Shown in pieces: positions 4,869-5,578 of a stretch of 5,578 nt of DNA (position 1 is the first letter of the stretch; each line of letters begins with the position of its first letter). Made by a program: the position numbers and the translations under genes. The stretch is taken from NCBI GenBank assembly GCA_902773365.1, contig CACYEG010000029.1, positions 1 through 5,578 of the forward strand. The letters are read 5' to 3'. The notes under the pieces were generated by a model. It had not been told where the DNA came from. It searched no databases and saw only the letters and a list, made by a program, of their open reading frames with translations. Origin of the DNA: an uncultured Erysipelotrichaceae bacterium. Its GTDB lineage: Bacteria; Bacillota_I; Bacilli_A; RF39; UBA660.

Positions 4869-5578
4869 ATGAACGGCAACGAAAATAGTGAATTCAAAAA
4901 AATTCAAAGCCAAGCAAATATCGTTGAAATAATTGGTTCATATGTCAACCTAGAAAGTCACGGTAAAAACTATTTTGGAGTATGCCCATTTCACGATGAT
5001 CATAGTCCTAGTATGAGTGTATCTCCCGATAAACAGATTTATAAATGCTTTGTCTGTGGTGCAACAGGGAACGTCTTTAATTTTATCGAAAATTATCTAG
5101 GAATTTCTTTTTTAGAAGCAGTTAAAATAGTTGCAGATAAAATTGGTGTGAATTTTACAATCAAAAAAAGTGCACAAGACGCTAAAAATCAGAAATATTA
5201 TGACATCATGAACTTAGCGACGATGTATTATCAAAATAATCTTCGTACTAAGCAAGGAGAGGAAGCACGTAATTATTTACATAATCGCGGATTAAGTGAC
5301 GAAGTTATAAAAGATTTTGGAATTGGTCTATCACTAAGTGAATCAGATAGCTTATATAAACTTTTAGAAAAGAAAAATATTGCAAAAAGTGATATGCAGG
5401 CGTTAGGATTAATTGCTGAAAGCGATAGGGGCATATATGACCTATTTAGAAATAGAATTATGTTCCCACTATTTAGCCCTACAGGTAAAGTTAATGGATA
5501 CAGTGCAAGAATTTACCATGGTGAAGATGCAAGTAAATACATAAATACAAGAGAAACTGTAATTTTTAAAAAGAGAGA
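4869..5578 (+). CDS. dnaG: DNA primase DnaG, N-terminal part, 3' truncated
   Basis: DnaG synthesises RNA primers at the replication fork. The visible 236 residues (of roughly 600 usual) cover two regions. The first is the zinc-binding domain with a complete CHC2 site: C39-P-F-H42, 17 residues, then C60-F-V-C63, followed by the GATGNVFNFIENY helix typical of primase. The second is the start of the RNA polymerase core: a conserved YLHNRGLSDEVIKDFGIG segment (136-153), then YDLFRNRIMFPLFSPTGKVNGYSARI (190-215) and SKYINTRETVIFKK, the lead-in to the Toprim domain. The catalytic acidic residues of Toprim and the helicase-binding C-terminus lie beyond the window. ATG 4869 has AGAGGGTGA (4856-4864) 4 nt upstream and its own promoter. 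Firmicutes usually have the main sigma factor gene just downstream, which would be the expected next gene. No disruption is seen. Confidence 0.97.
   Translation, partial: MNGNENSEFKKIQSQANIVEIIGSYVNLESHGKNYFGVCPFHDDHSPSMSVSPDKQIYKCFVCGATGNVFNFIENYLGISFLEAVKIVADKIGVNFTIKKSAQDAKNQKYYDIMNLATMYYQNNLRTKQGEEARNYLHNRGLSDEVIKDFGIGLSLSESDSLYKLLEKKNIAKSDMQALGLIAESDRGIYDLFRNRIMFPLFSPTGKVNGYSARIYHGEDASKYINTRETVIFKKR

Noticed and set aside
1..5578. A Mycoplasma-type genetic code (TGA as Trp), suggested by AT richness and the lack of TGA stops.
   Set aside because: All eight Trp codons seen in the called genes are TGG and none is TGA; seven TAA/TAG stops alone can be chance in an AT-rich genome.
1..5578. 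Mobile elements, CRISPR arrays, tRNA or rRNA genes.
   Set aside because: No transposase or integrase motifs, spaced direct repeats, tRNA cloverleaf or rRNA sequence were seen; coding content accounts for nearly the whole window.

Overview
This window looks like a chromosomal segment of a low-GC, Gram-positive, endospore-forming (or recently spore-forming) bacterium of the Bacilli/Erysipelotrichia/RF39-like type. The sequence is strongly AT-rich. Shine-Dalgarno sites are purine-rich and genes are tightly packed. A CdaA-CdaR c-di-AMP pair sits beside a SpoVID/YsxE-type spore-coat pair and DnaG. All eight Trp codons I can count in the called genes are TGG and no gene has an in-frame TGA. This fits the standard bacterial code rather than the Mycoplasma code, although none of the seven visible stop codons is TGA. 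Nothing suggests phage, insertion sequences or CRISPR, so this is core-type chromosome with lineage-specific small genes.

Layout. (1) Positions 1-3043 (+) form one compact operon: the C-terminal part of a DUF3048 (YerB-like) envelope protein, cut by the window edge; an 81-residue single-pass membrane protein of unknown function; cdaA (membrane diadenylate cyclase); and cdaR (YbbR-repeat regulator of CdaA). Gaps are 20 nt (to the chosen start), 1 nt and an 8-nt overlap. The glmM gene that usually follows cdaR in Firmicutes is absent. (2) Positions 3044-3095 hold a long hairpin followed by five T. It looks like an intrinsic terminator for the c-di-AMP operon, but its 3' arm is also the ribosome-binding site of the next gene. 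(3) Positions 3096-4605 (+) hold a two-gene spore-coat unit: a short SpoVID-like protein (SpoVID-type N-terminal domain, acidic linker, C-terminal LysM) and a YsxE/CotS-type kinase-fold protein. They overlap by 8 nt and repeat the known spoVID-ysxE order. (4) Positions 4558-4740 (-) encode a 60-residue, two-pass membrane protein with its own promoter and ribosome-binding site. Its 3' end runs antisense into the tail of the ysxE-like gene. (5) Positions 4741-4868 form a divergent control region with A/T tracts and an inverted repeat carrying mirrored TTGACA boxes. (6) From 4869 to the window end (+) is the first 236 codons of dnaG (primase).

How the genes relate. CdaA makes c-di-AMP, the messenger for potassium/osmotic and cell-wall homeostasis. 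CdaR is its membrane-anchored, outward-facing regulator. The two proteins encoded upstream (DUF3048 and the small TM protein) are probably co-expressed with them and are candidates for envelope partners. The SpoVID/YsxE pair belongs to spore-coat encasement, made in the mother cell during sporulation, and DnaG belongs to replication. I see no wholly new multi-gene system. The most interesting features are the terminator/RBS hairpin, the mirrored promoter region, the DGG variant of CdaA's active site, and the two small membrane proteins.
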